Notes under the pieces: model-generated
The model's input: the letters and a program-made list of their open reading frames with translations, nothing else
Told to the model about the DNA's origin: nothing
Database searches by the model: none
Position numbers and translations under genes: made by a program
Shown: in pieces, positions 7,612 to 14,001 of the stretch
Layout of the letters: each line of letters begins with the position of its first letter
Position numbering within the stretch: position 1 is the first letter of the stretch
Assembly (NCBI RefSeq): GCF_024211255.1
Contig: NZ_JAMLDY010000014.1
Coordinates: forward strand, 28,585 to 92,584
Length of the DNA: 64,000 nt
Reading direction: 5' to 3'
From: Sphingomonas liriopis
GTDB taxonomy: Bacteria > Pseudomonadota > Alphaproteobacteria > Sphingomonadales > Sphingomonadaceae

Positions 7612-7933
7612 GGTATTCCTCCGGCAGCAGGGCAATTACCTCGGCGATGAGGTGGTCGCGCTGGTCTTCGGAGCTCTCTCGGAACGCGATTTCGCTCATC
7701 CGTTCGACGATCAGCGCCAGCAGGCCGCCCGCGCAGACGTCGGTCGCGTTCGCCGTGTAGATGATGGCGCGGCACAGCTGTTCGACGTTCAGGCCGACGT
7801 GCTTCTTCTGGCGCATCAGGTGGGCGCACAGACCTTGGGCGTGCTCCGCACTGGCGCCGTCGGCCAGCGCGTCGTCCGGCTCGACGCCGGCGGCCGCTCC
7901 GCCCAGCATGTCGCGGAAATCAAACCCGCTCAT
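7604..7933 (-). CDS. Hypothetical replication-unit protein
   Basis: 109 residues starting at ATG 7933 (MSGFDFRDMLGGAAAG); a 21-residue longer frame would overlap the helicase end and lacks a ribosome site. Acidic and helical, with two cysteines far apart and no clear motif; the C-terminus is RDHLIAEVIALLPEEYRG. The gene lies between the helicase and the nuclease on one transcript, so a role beside them is likely, for example as a loader or modulator, but this is only positional inference. Confidence 0.5.
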   Translation of the reverse strand: MSGFDFRDMLGGAAAGVEPDDALADGASAEHAQGLCAHLMRQKKHVGLNVEQLCRAIIYTANATDVCAGGLLALIVERMSEIAFRESSEDQRDHLIAEVIALLPEEYRG

Positions 7934-7958
7934 CGTATCATCTCCCTGGCTGTGGAAA

Positions 7959-9464
7959 TCATCGGGAGGCCGCGAACCGCTGCCGGCCGCCTCCACGGTA
8001 TTGCTCGCGGAGGCCGATCTTCATCAGGGCCCATTTCTTCGGGTCCTTGTATCGGCCGGGCGTGATGGCGTTCCGCTCGCGGGCGAGGCGCATCAGCGTC
8101 GCCATCGACGCGCCGCGCTCCTCGTCCTTCTCGCGCTTGCGGGTGGCTTCCTTCTCCGCCGCCAGCGCCGCCTTACGCGCGTCGCGGCCAAGCGCGCCGA
8201 GCTCGAACAGCGAATCGGCGGCGGCGATCGGCGCGACGTAGACCGTGCCGTGCTCGTACCCGCAGGGGCAGACCTTCACCGTCGACGGCGACACCTGATA
8301 GCATTCGGGGCATTGCCGGATCGGGATCGTGTCTCGCACCCGCTCCGACGCGCGCCGTTCCTTTGCCCCCAGCAGCGACCATTGCCGCTGATCGCAGGGC
8401 ATGCCGAAGTCGAAGGCGTTCCCGCCCATGTCGAGGATGACCGCCGATGGCTTCGGACCGGCGGCGATCGATGCGCGCCGCTCATCGTCGGTGGCGGTGC
8501 CGGCATCGAACCCCGGCGAATAGAGCGGCCGGAACACGCGGCCGACGTCCTGCATCCACTTCGTCAGCGAGTTCGTCTTATACCGCAGCAGCGCGCATTC
8601 GGCGCCGGGGATGTCGACGCCCTCGCCGGCGATCGCCACCTGCGACAGATATGTGATCTGGCCCGTCCGGAACGCCGTGAAGAGCTCCCGGCGCTGATCG
8701 CGATGCATGGATCCGTCGACGTGCCACGCTTCGACGCCGGCCGCGCGAAATGCTGCGACGCTGGCCTGGCTGGCGGCCCGGTTCATCTCGAACCCGATCG
8801 TCCGCAGGCCCAGCGCGTCGCGGTGCCAGTGCTCGACCGCATCGCCGACCAGCTTCGCCTCGCCCATCGCCTGCGCGAGCTCGGTCATGTTGAGGCCGAG
8901 CATGTCGGGCGAGCCGGGCGCGAAGTAGCGGTACGGTGACAGGAACCCGCGCTTCATCAACTCGCCCGACTGCGGGCCGACGATCATCTCATCGGCAAAG
9001 GGCGCGAGGCCAGCGCCGTCCAGGCGCTCGGGCGTCGCCGTGATGAGGATGTGCCACGCGTCGGGCGCAGAGCCCGCGACGACGCTATGATTGCCGGCGA
9101 CGATGTGGTGCGCCTCGTCGAACACGATGCCCGCCGGCGTCGGCAGGAGGTGGAGCTTGTTCACCAGCGTATCGACGCTGCAGATCTGCACGGGCTTGTC
9201 GGGTTCGAGCGGGAAGCCGTCCGCCACGATCCCGAAGTCGATACCGAGGTCGCGAAACGTCTCGGCGGTGCGAAGGATGATCTCGATCCGGTGAACGACG
9301 AACCAGCCGGTTAATCCCCGCTCGGCGGCACGGCCGAGAATAAACGCCGCGATCACCGTCTTCCCCGCGCCTGTCGCCGCGACTAGCAGGATGCGCCGTA
9401 TCCGCCGACGCAGGCTTTCACGCGCGCGGTCGGTCAGGACCGATTGATAGTCGCGGAGCTCCAT
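7959..9464 (-). CDS. SF2 DEAD/DEAH-box helicase with C-terminal zinc motif
   Basis: 501 residues from ATG 9464 (MELRDYQSVL). Helicase motifs appear in order: Walker A AATGAGKT (about 30-37), DEAH (about 114-117), TATP, and the motif VI segment QDVGRVFRP. A CPEC...CPCGYEHG cysteine cluster follows the helicase core, then a basic helical tail. This is the common phage replication helicase that sits next to VRR-NUC and VapE genes. It would unwind duplex or branched DNA using ATP. The start lies two bases past the Cro-like gene's stop, so the two are co-transcribed. Confidence 0.85.
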   Translation of the reverse strand: MELRDYQSVLTDRARESLRRRIRRILLVAATGAGKTVIAAFILGRAAERGLTGWFVVHRIEIILRTAETFRDLGIDFGIVADGFPLEPDKPVQICSVDTLVNKLHLLPTPAGIVFDEAHHIVAGNHSVVAGSAPDAWHILITATPERLDGAGLAPFADEMIVGPQSGELMKRGFLSPYRYFAPGSPDMLGLNMTELAQAMGEAKLVGDAVEHWHRDALGLRTIGFEMNRAASQASVAAFRAAGVEAWHVDGSMHRDQRRELFTAFRTGQITYLSQVAIAGEGVDIPGAECALLRYKTNSLTKWMQDVGRVFRPLYSPGFDAGTATDDERRASIAAGPKPSAVILDMGGNAFDFGMPCDQRQWSLLGAKERRASERVRDTIPIRQCPECYQVSPSTVKVCPCGYEHGTVYVAPIAAADSLFELGALGRDARKAALAAEKEATRKREKDEERGASMATLMRLARERNAITPGRYKDPKKWALMKIGLREQYRGGGRQRFAASR

Positions 9465-9465
9465 C

Positions 9466-9711
9466 TCACTGCCCGGCGGCAGCGACGGCGCCGGCGGGAG
9501 CAAGCCGCTTATCGGGGTGGATGAAAGCCTCGTAGGGGAGGGTATGGCCCTTCGCCGCCGCCGCCGCGATGATCTTCGCCCAATAATCGTCGGGGATACG
9601 GCCGCGGAAACGCCACTGGCTGACCGTCACCGGCAGTTCGTCGATGTCGCGGGCCATCGCCGAAGCGTTGCCGTCCCACGGCGCGTAGATGGGGTCGAGC
9701 CAATCTTTCAT
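9466..9711 (-). CDS. Cro-like carph-isopro domain protein
   Basis: 81 residues, first gene of the minus-strand unit, divergent from the repressor. Residues 5-60 (WLDPIYAPWDGNASAMARDI, then VTVSQWRFRGRIPDDYW) form a helix-turn-helix of the carph-isopro type, common in the Cro position of alphaproteobacterial prophages. By position it should compete with the repressor at 9785 for the operators between them. The -10 box lies so close that transcription would start at or within a base of the ATG, and no ribosome site is present, so the message may be leaderless. A poly-Ala/Val tail closes the protein. Confidence 0.7.
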   Translation of the reverse strand: MKDWLDPIYAPWDGNASAMARDIDELPVTVSQWRFRGRIPDDYWAKIIAAAAAKGHTLPYEAFIHPDKRLAPAGAVAAAGQ

Positions 9712-9717
9712 GGTTAA

Positions 9718-9774
9718 TGAATACGCAACGTATTGATCGTTCGTCAATACCCTGTGTATGCATACAGTCGGTAT
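9718..9774. promoter_or_regulatory. Divergent lysogeny switch: three operators and two promoters
   Basis: Operators lie at 9721-9735 (ATACGCAACGTATTG), 9745-9759 (minus-strand orientation, two mismatches) and 9762-9774 (half-sites ATACA and GGTAT). The minus-strand promoter has TTGACG (9747-9742) and TATTCA (9723-9718), spacer 18. A repressor promoter is possible with TTGATC (9733-9738) and TATGCA (9757-9762). The arrangement of three operators between divergent repressor and Cro-like genes parallels lambda OR. Confidence 0.6.
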
Positions 9775-9784
9775 GAATTGAAGG

Positions 9785-10501
9785 ATGACGGATAGAGAAA
9801 TGATGGCCAGTCGCCTCCGTGAGGCTCGCAACACGGCAGGGTTCCCCTCAGCAGCTGCAGCAGCGGCCGCGCGCGGATGGACCCCATCAACATACACCAG
9901 TCACGAGAATGCCACGCGCGGCTTCGGCGTTGACGAGGCGAAGAAATACGCGCGTGCCTTCCGGGTGAACCCCGGATGGCTGCTTGCCTTGGACCAAATA
10001 AAGGTCCCGGAGGTGCAGCTGCTCGATAGCGATGCGCCCGTGAAAGAGGTGCTGTGGGTACAGGGCGCCGTCGCGGCGGGAGTATGGAGAGAGCAAATCG
10101 CTTGGCCGAAAGACGAGTGGTACCAAATCGAGGTCGGGCCGCCGCCGCGGGCGGGGCTTGAACGCTTCGCTGTCCGAATGGATGGCTATTCCATGGACCG
10201 CACCATCCCGCCGGGTTCGAACTTGGAGGCGATCCGCGTCGCGTTCGGTGAGGTGTCGCCCCAGGACGGCGACCTCGTGATAGTCGAGCGGCGCCGGCAT
10301 GATCTGGTCGAGATGACCTGCAAGCGCCTCGTCCAGAACGGAGAAATGTGGGAGCTCCATTGCGAGAGCACGCGGGCAGAGTTTCGGGATCTGGTTTTGC
10401 CGATCGGAGCTCCGGACGCCGAGGCCCTGACCGACGATGAGACGAGGGTGGTCGGCATCGTCGTCAATGCGCAGCAGAGCCACTTCCGCCGCCGCATCTA
10501 A
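9785..10501 (+). CDS. CI/LexA-type prophage repressor with S24 peptidase domain
   Basis: 238 residues. The N-terminal 65 residues are an XRE-type helix-turn-helix (SHENATRGFGVDEAKKYARA). The C-terminal half is an S24 self-cleaving domain: probable cleavage site Ala98-Gly99 (AVAAGVW), nucleophile Ser136 (DGYSM) and general base Lys180 (CKRL). It should hold the lysogen silent and inactivate itself upon RecA activation after DNA damage. ATG 9785 follows AAGG too closely for ideal translation; ATG 9800 is an alternative start. The gene faces the Cro-like gene, and copies of one operator lie upstream, downstream and at 242-281, so it likely controls all three units. Confidence 0.88.
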   Translation: MTDREMMASRLREARNTAGFPSAAAAAAARGWTPSTYTSHENATRGFGVDEAKKYARAFRVNPGWLLALDQIKVPEVQLLDSDAPVKEVLWVQGAVAAGVWREQIAWPKDEWYQIEVGPPPRAGLERFAVRMDGYSMDRTIPPGSNLEAIRVAFGEVSPQDGDLVIVERRRHDLVEMTCKRLVQNGEMWELHCESTRAEFRDLVLPIGAPDAEALTDDETRVVGIVVNAQQSHFRRRI

Positions 10502-10505
10502 ATCC

Positions 10506-10545
10506 ATACGCTGCGTATTGACATGGTAAATACGAGCCGTATTGT
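10506..10545 (+). promoter_or_regulatory. Phage promoter P3 with two repressor operators
   Basis: TTGACA (10518-10523) and TATTGT (10540-10545) are spaced by 16 bases. Operators ATACGCTGCGTATTG (10506-10520) and ATACGAGCCGTATTG (10530-10544), 24 bases apart, cover both boxes, so bound repressor would block polymerase directly. The promoter serves the recombination and integration genes that follow. Confidence 0.7.
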
Positions 10546-10584
10546 TATCCCAATGGCGCCGGGCTGTTCCGGCGCGATTGGGAT

Positions 10585-11607
10585 ATGCCCCCCGTGTCCA
10601 CCACCAACGCGCCGCCAGCCGTCACCGGCTGGGGCTTCCTCGACATCGACGCCGAGCATTATCACGCGGATCCGGCGCCGCGCCCGTCCATGTCGTCGGG
10701 GCTTCTGGCCACCGTCGTCACCGGCACGATCGCCCAGGCGAAAGAGGGGCATCCCCGCCTGACGCCGCGCGACGAGCCGGAGGAGGACAACAAGAAGTTC
10801 GACATCGGCACCGTCGCCCACACGCTGGTGCTGGGTAAGGGGCGCGAGATCGACGTCGTCGACGCCGACGCGTGGACGACGGCGGCGGCGAAGGCCGCCC
10901 GCAAGGACAGCAAGGCAGCCGGCCGGACACCGGTGCTCCGCAAGCATTACGAACAGGCCGAGGCGATGCGCGTCGCGCTGTTCGAGCAGCTGGCCGTGAT
11001 GAAGGGCGAGCAGGACACGTTCACGCCCGAGGCCGGCGTGTCGGAGCAGGCGGGCTTCTGGCAGGAGCCGACGCCGCTCGGAAAGATGTGGGGCCGCGCG
11101 CTGTACGATTGGCGGCGCACCGATCGCCTCGTGATCCGTGACTACAAAACGTACAACGGTCAGCAGGGCGCAGACCCCGACGGCTTCATCAAGGGTATCA
11201 TCGGCACGGGCAAGGACGTGCAGGACCCATGGTATAGTCGGGGGTTCGCCGCGATCGCCGGGCTCGAGGCGGGCGAGACCATCCCGTTTGACGCGGTCGA
11301 CTTCAAGTTCGTCGTCCAGGACCCGAACCCGCCCTACCTCGTCGCCGTCGTCGCGCTCAACGATCGCCACTGGTCGAACGAGCGGTGCCAGTGGGCGATC
11401 GATCGCTGGGCCGCCGCCGCCGGCGCGAACCTGTGGCGCGGGTTCGTCCCGGCCGTCCACTACGTCGACCCGCCGACCTGGGCGAAGACCGCGTGGGAAG
11501 CACGGATGCTGCGCGAGTGGGAAGGCGAGCAGGCGATGCTCGAGCAGGGCATACCCGCGCTCGCGCTCAAGGAGCCGGACGCCTATCGCGTGGAGCAGGC
11601 GGCGTGA
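10585..11607 (+). CDS. PD-(D/E)xK exonuclease-like protein (DUF3799)
   Basis: 340 residues from ATG 10585; GTG 10594 is an alternative. It shows the DUF3799/exonuclease VIII-like order: an N-terminal AEHYHADPAPRPSMSSG recognition segment, FDIGTVAHTLVLG (about 72-84), VDADAWTTAAAKAARKDSKA, then the nuclease core with an acidic residue in ALYDWRR and RDYKTYNG as the (D/E)xK element. RecE/exonuclease VIII relatives resect double-strand ends for annealing-type recombination. It opens the plus-strand unit and is followed by a RecA-like ATPase, so the two likely form the phage recombination pair. Its promoter is under repressor control. Confidence 0.78.
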   Translation: MPPVSTTNAPPAVTGWGFLDIDAEHYHADPAPRPSMSSGLLATVVTGTIAQAKEGHPRLTPRDEPEEDNKKFDIGTVAHTLVLGKGREIDVVDADAWTTAAAKAARKDSKAAGRTPVLRKHYEQAEAMRVALFEQLAVMKGEQDTFTPEAGVSEQAGFWQEPTPLGKMWGRALYDWRRTDRLVIRDYKTYNGQQGADPDGFIKGIIGTGKDVQDPWYSRGFAAIAGLEAGETIPFDAVDFKFVVQDPNPPYLVAVVALNDRHWSNERCQWAIDRWAAAAGANLWRGFVPAVHYVDPPTWAKTAWEARMLREWEGEQAMLEQGIPALALKEPDAYRVEQAA

Positions 11608-11813
11608 CCGAACGCATGGCCCTGCAGCGGCTGGCGTGGGCGCGCCAGACCGCCGATCCCGCCGACAAGGCGCTGAACGCCCTCGAGCAGCGCGGCTATG
11701 CGATCCGCACCGGCCATCGCCCCGGCGGGAAGGTTGAGTGGCGGATCACCGCCGCCGGCGCCGAGCGCCTGTACCCGCAGCTGCGCGAGCATGCGCCGGC
11801 GGTGGCGGCATGA
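11604..11813 (+). CDS. Small basic winged-helix-like phage protein
   Basis: 69 residues from GTG 11604 overlapping the nuclease stop; ATG 11616 is a second possible start. The pattern LNALEQRGYAIRTGHRPGGKVEWRITAAGAERL looks like a short winged helix or toroidal DNA-binding fold: a recognition helix, a hairpin, then a helix. It is basic and located between recombination genes, so DNA binding is plausible. No named family recognised. Confidence 0.5.
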   Translation: MTERMALQRLAWARQTADPADKALNALEQRGYAIRTGHRPGGKVEWRITAAGAERLYPQLREHAPAVAA

Positions 11814-12205
11814 ATATCGTCGCGACCACCCAGACCCCGCCGGCCTTCCGGTCGACTGCTGTCGTCCCCGGATGGCTGTGGCGCACCCACAACGAAGGCG
11901 ACATCGCGCCATCGCAGATGAGGACCACGCATCTGTTCTTCACGCTTCGCATGATTTGGAACCACTCCATGCCGACGAGCATGCGGGTAGGCCGGAACGT
12001 AAAGCTCTATAGCTTTGGTGCTCGCCACGACGCGCGGTACATGCGCTCTGCGATTGTACACATCGGGGCTGAGCTTTTTCGACGTACCGATCTTCCGGCT
12101 TGGATGAAGCGAGAACTGGACGAGATGGCCGCGCACATGCGCGACGTCGAGGCGCAGCACTTCATCGCTGAGGCTCGCGCGCTGACTTTCGCAGGTGCCG
12201 CATGA
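11810..12205 (+). CDS. Hypothetical phage protein
   Basis: 131 residues from ATG 11810, overlapping both neighbours by four bases. Contains the segment THLFFTLRMIWNHSMP and a YSFGARHDARYMRSAI stretch, followed by a helical acidic end. The G+C content is visibly lower than in the flanking genes, suggesting a separately acquired gene. Similar short proteins with a MIWNH segment sit in sphingomonad and caulobacter prophages, but I cannot name a function. Confidence 0.5.
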   Translation: MNIVATTQTPPAFRSTAVVPGWLWRTHNEGDIAPSQMRTTHLFFTLRMIWNHSMPTSMRVGRNVKLYSFGARHDARYMRSAIVHIGAELFRRTDLPAWMKRELDEMAAHMRDVEAQHFIAEARALTFAGAA

Positions 12206-13275
12206 GCATCTTCCAGAAGGCGGTCCGCAAGGACATCCCGCTGCTGATCGGCGTGGAAGGCGCATCCGGATCCGGCAAGACGAAGTCCGGCCTCGAGATC
12301 CTGACCGGCATCGGCGAGGCGGTGGCGGCGCGCGAAGGGCGCCCGGCGCGCCTGGGCGTCATCGACACCGAGAACAAGCGCGCCCTCTACTACGCGTCGT
12401 CGTACGACTTCCTGCACCTCGACATGCAGCCGCCGTTTTCGCCGCTGGCGTTCGGCGACCTGATCGACGAGGCGGAACGCGCCGGCATCGACGCGCTGAT
12501 GATCGACAGCTTCTCCCACGAGTGGGCGGGCGAGGGCGGGGTGAAGGATTGGGCCGAACGGCTCGAGGCCGGCATCCCGAAGGCGGGCATCGCGAACCCC
12601 GAAAGCTGGAAGCGCGACCACTGGATCGTCCAGCCGGTTAAGAGCCCGGGCAACTGGTCCGAGCCCAAGAGCGCGATCAAGCCGGGCCACAAATGGCTCG
12701 TGGCGAAGATGCTCCGCGCGCCGATGCACATCGTCCTCTGCCTGCGGTCGGAAGAGAAGATGCTGATGCGCCAGGTGCCGAAGCTGAACGGTCAGGGCGA
12801 GCCCGAGATGTGGAACGGCAAGCCGAAGATGGTTTCGGAGGTGATTGCCGCCGCCGACCGGCCGCTGCTCGAGCGCTGGCAACCGCAGTGCGAGAAGGAC
12901 CTGCCGTACGAAATCAGCACGTCGTTGTTGTTCCTGCCGACGAACCCCGGCGTCCCCGTCGCCCGCAAGGTGAACGAGGAGCACGTTCCGCTGATCCCGC
13001 TCGACCGGCGGATCACCCGCGACGTCGGCCGCGCGCTGGCGGAATGGGCGGACGGCGCGAAGCAGGTCGATCCCCGTCGGGGCGAGGCGATCGCCGCCAT
13101 CGCCGCAGCGCCGACCCTCGATCGTCTCGAACGCCTCTGGGCGCACCGCGACATGGCCCCGTTCCAGGGCGAGCTTCGCGCCGAATACGACGCGCGCAAG
13201 GCAGACCTGACCCCCGACACCGACACCCAGCGCGACGACGCGCCCCAGAACCAAGGAGAGTACGATGGCGTCTGA
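12202..13275 (+). CDS. RecA-like P-loop ATPase (Sak4-like recombination protein)
   Basis: 357 residues. Walker A lies at GASGSGKTKSG (about 20-30) and Walker B at DALMIDSFSH (about 96-105). The order IDTENKRALYY, then MIDSF, then LCLRSEEKMLM fits the phage AAA/RecA-core ATPases related to Sak4, which promote strand annealing or exchange. The C-terminal third is helical and ends in a disordered acidic tail. It follows the DUF3799 exonuclease by two small genes, and such nuclease-recombinase pairs are typical of phages. Whether it anneals single strands or loads another protein cannot be read here. Confidence 0.7.
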   Translation: MSIFQKAVRKDIPLLIGVEGASGSGKTKSGLEILTGIGEAVAAREGRPARLGVIDTENKRALYYASSYDFLHLDMQPPFSPLAFGDLIDEAERAGIDALMIDSFSHEWAGEGGVKDWAERLEAGIPKAGIANPESWKRDHWIVQPVKSPGNWSEPKSAIKPGHKWLVAKMLRAPMHIVLCLRSEEKMLMRQVPKLNGQGEPEMWNGKPKMVSEVIAAADRPLLERWQPQCEKDLPYEISTSLLFLPTNPGVPVARKVNEEHVPLIPLDRRITRDVGRALAEWADGAKQVDPRRGEAIAAIAAAPTLDRLERLWAHRDMAPFQGELRAEYDARKADLTPDTDTQRDDAPQNQGEYDGV

Positions 13276-13456
13276 CCGTCTCACGATCACCATCACCGGC
13301 CCGCAGGGCTGCGGGAAGTCGCTCGTTGCCGAGTGGCTTGCCGACAACTTGCCTCGTAGCCTGCCGCGTCAGCTTTACCAGCGCACAGGCAAGGTGCTCC
13401 GGGACGTCGTCATCATCCATGGCGAGGGTCTCGATCGTCAGGAAATTCACCTGTGA
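13265..13456 (+). CDS. Mini P-loop protein
   Basis: 63 residues from ATG 13265, overlapping the previous gene by eleven bases and preceded by AAGGAGAG. Residues 8-20 (ITITGPQGCGKSL) form a perfect Walker A motif, but the protein is far too short for a complete P-loop NTPase and shows no Walker B. It therefore looks like an N-terminal fragment retained as a gene, or a small nucleotide-binding accessory protein. Overlapping neighbours on both sides argue against simple decay. Confidence 0.5.
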   Translation: MASDRLTITITGPQGCGKSLVAEWLADNLPRSLPRQLYQRTGKVLRDVVIIHGEGLDRQEIHL

Positions 13457-13794
13457 GCCCGCGCGACGACGCCCCGCTGCCGATCCCGACAGATATGCCG
13501 ACGCTCGAGGAGCCGATGGACGCGCTGCGGCAGTTCTACATGAACGGCGCGTCGGACCTGATGGACAAGGTGCTCGAGCAGTTCATCCTGCCTGACGATC
13601 GGTCAAAGCTCGCCCTCGACTTCGCTCAGGTCGTCGCGTTCCTGATGTGCATCAAGGTCGTCGATGCGAGGGGCCAGAAGCCCACCCGCGAGAACCTCCT
13701 CGCCGTGTGGTGGCCATTTCAGAAGGCGTTGAAGGACGACGTGCCGGGGATGCTGCGCACGTTCGCCGAGGAAGCGGCGGGAGCGCGCGCCTGA
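13453..13794 (+). CDS. Hypothetical phage protein
   Basis: 113 residues from GTG 13453. Helical; the middle reads FILPDDRSKLALDFAQVVAFLM and the end KALKDDVPGMLRTFAEEAAG. There is no metal, signal or membrane motif. Overlaps on both ends (GTGA and TGATG) show it is a real coupled gene. Function unknown. Confidence 0.5.
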   Translation: MSPRDDAPLPIPTDMPTLEEPMDALRQFYMNGASDLMDKVLEQFILPDDRSKLALDFAQVVAFLMCIKVVDARGQKPTRENLLAVWWPFQKALKDDVPGMLRTFAEEAAGARA

Positions 13795-13982
13795 TGGCCT
13801 GGGCTGACGATTTACCCCGCATCCGTGCCGAAAACGAAGCCTGGCGGACGGAGCATTTGCCACGGTTACGCGAGCGCGAGGCGCAGCGCGCCGCTGCCCG
13901 AGACGCCGGAAGAGCAGCGCTGGACCGGATCGCCCCCGCCGACCGCGCTGCCATCATCGCCGCTTACGGCGGCACCATCTAA
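13794..13982 (+). CDS. Small charged helical phage protein
   Basis: 62 residues from ATG 13794, overlapping the previous TGA. Almost entirely an Arg/Glu/Ala-rich helix (RIRAENEAWRTEHLPRLRER), likely a coiled coil. It ends just before the leader box at 13984. Function unknown. Confidence 0.45.
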   Translation: MAWADDLPRIRAENEAWRTEHLPRLREREAQRAAARDAGRAALDRIAPADRAAIIAAYGGTI

Positions 13983-13983
13983 C

Positions 13984-13997
13984 CACAGCCAAGGAAC
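13984..13997 (+). repeat. CACAGCC leader box, copy 5
   Basis: CACAGCCAAGGAAC, four bases before the ATG at 14002; identical to the copy at 3896. Confidence 0.55.
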
Positions 13998-14001
13998 CAC
14001 C

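Noticed and set aside
12007..13347. 446-codon minus-strand frame opposite the RecA-like ATPase
   Set aside because: The plus-strand gene has clear Walker motifs and coupled neighbours; the minus frame is an Arg/Ala-rich shadow.
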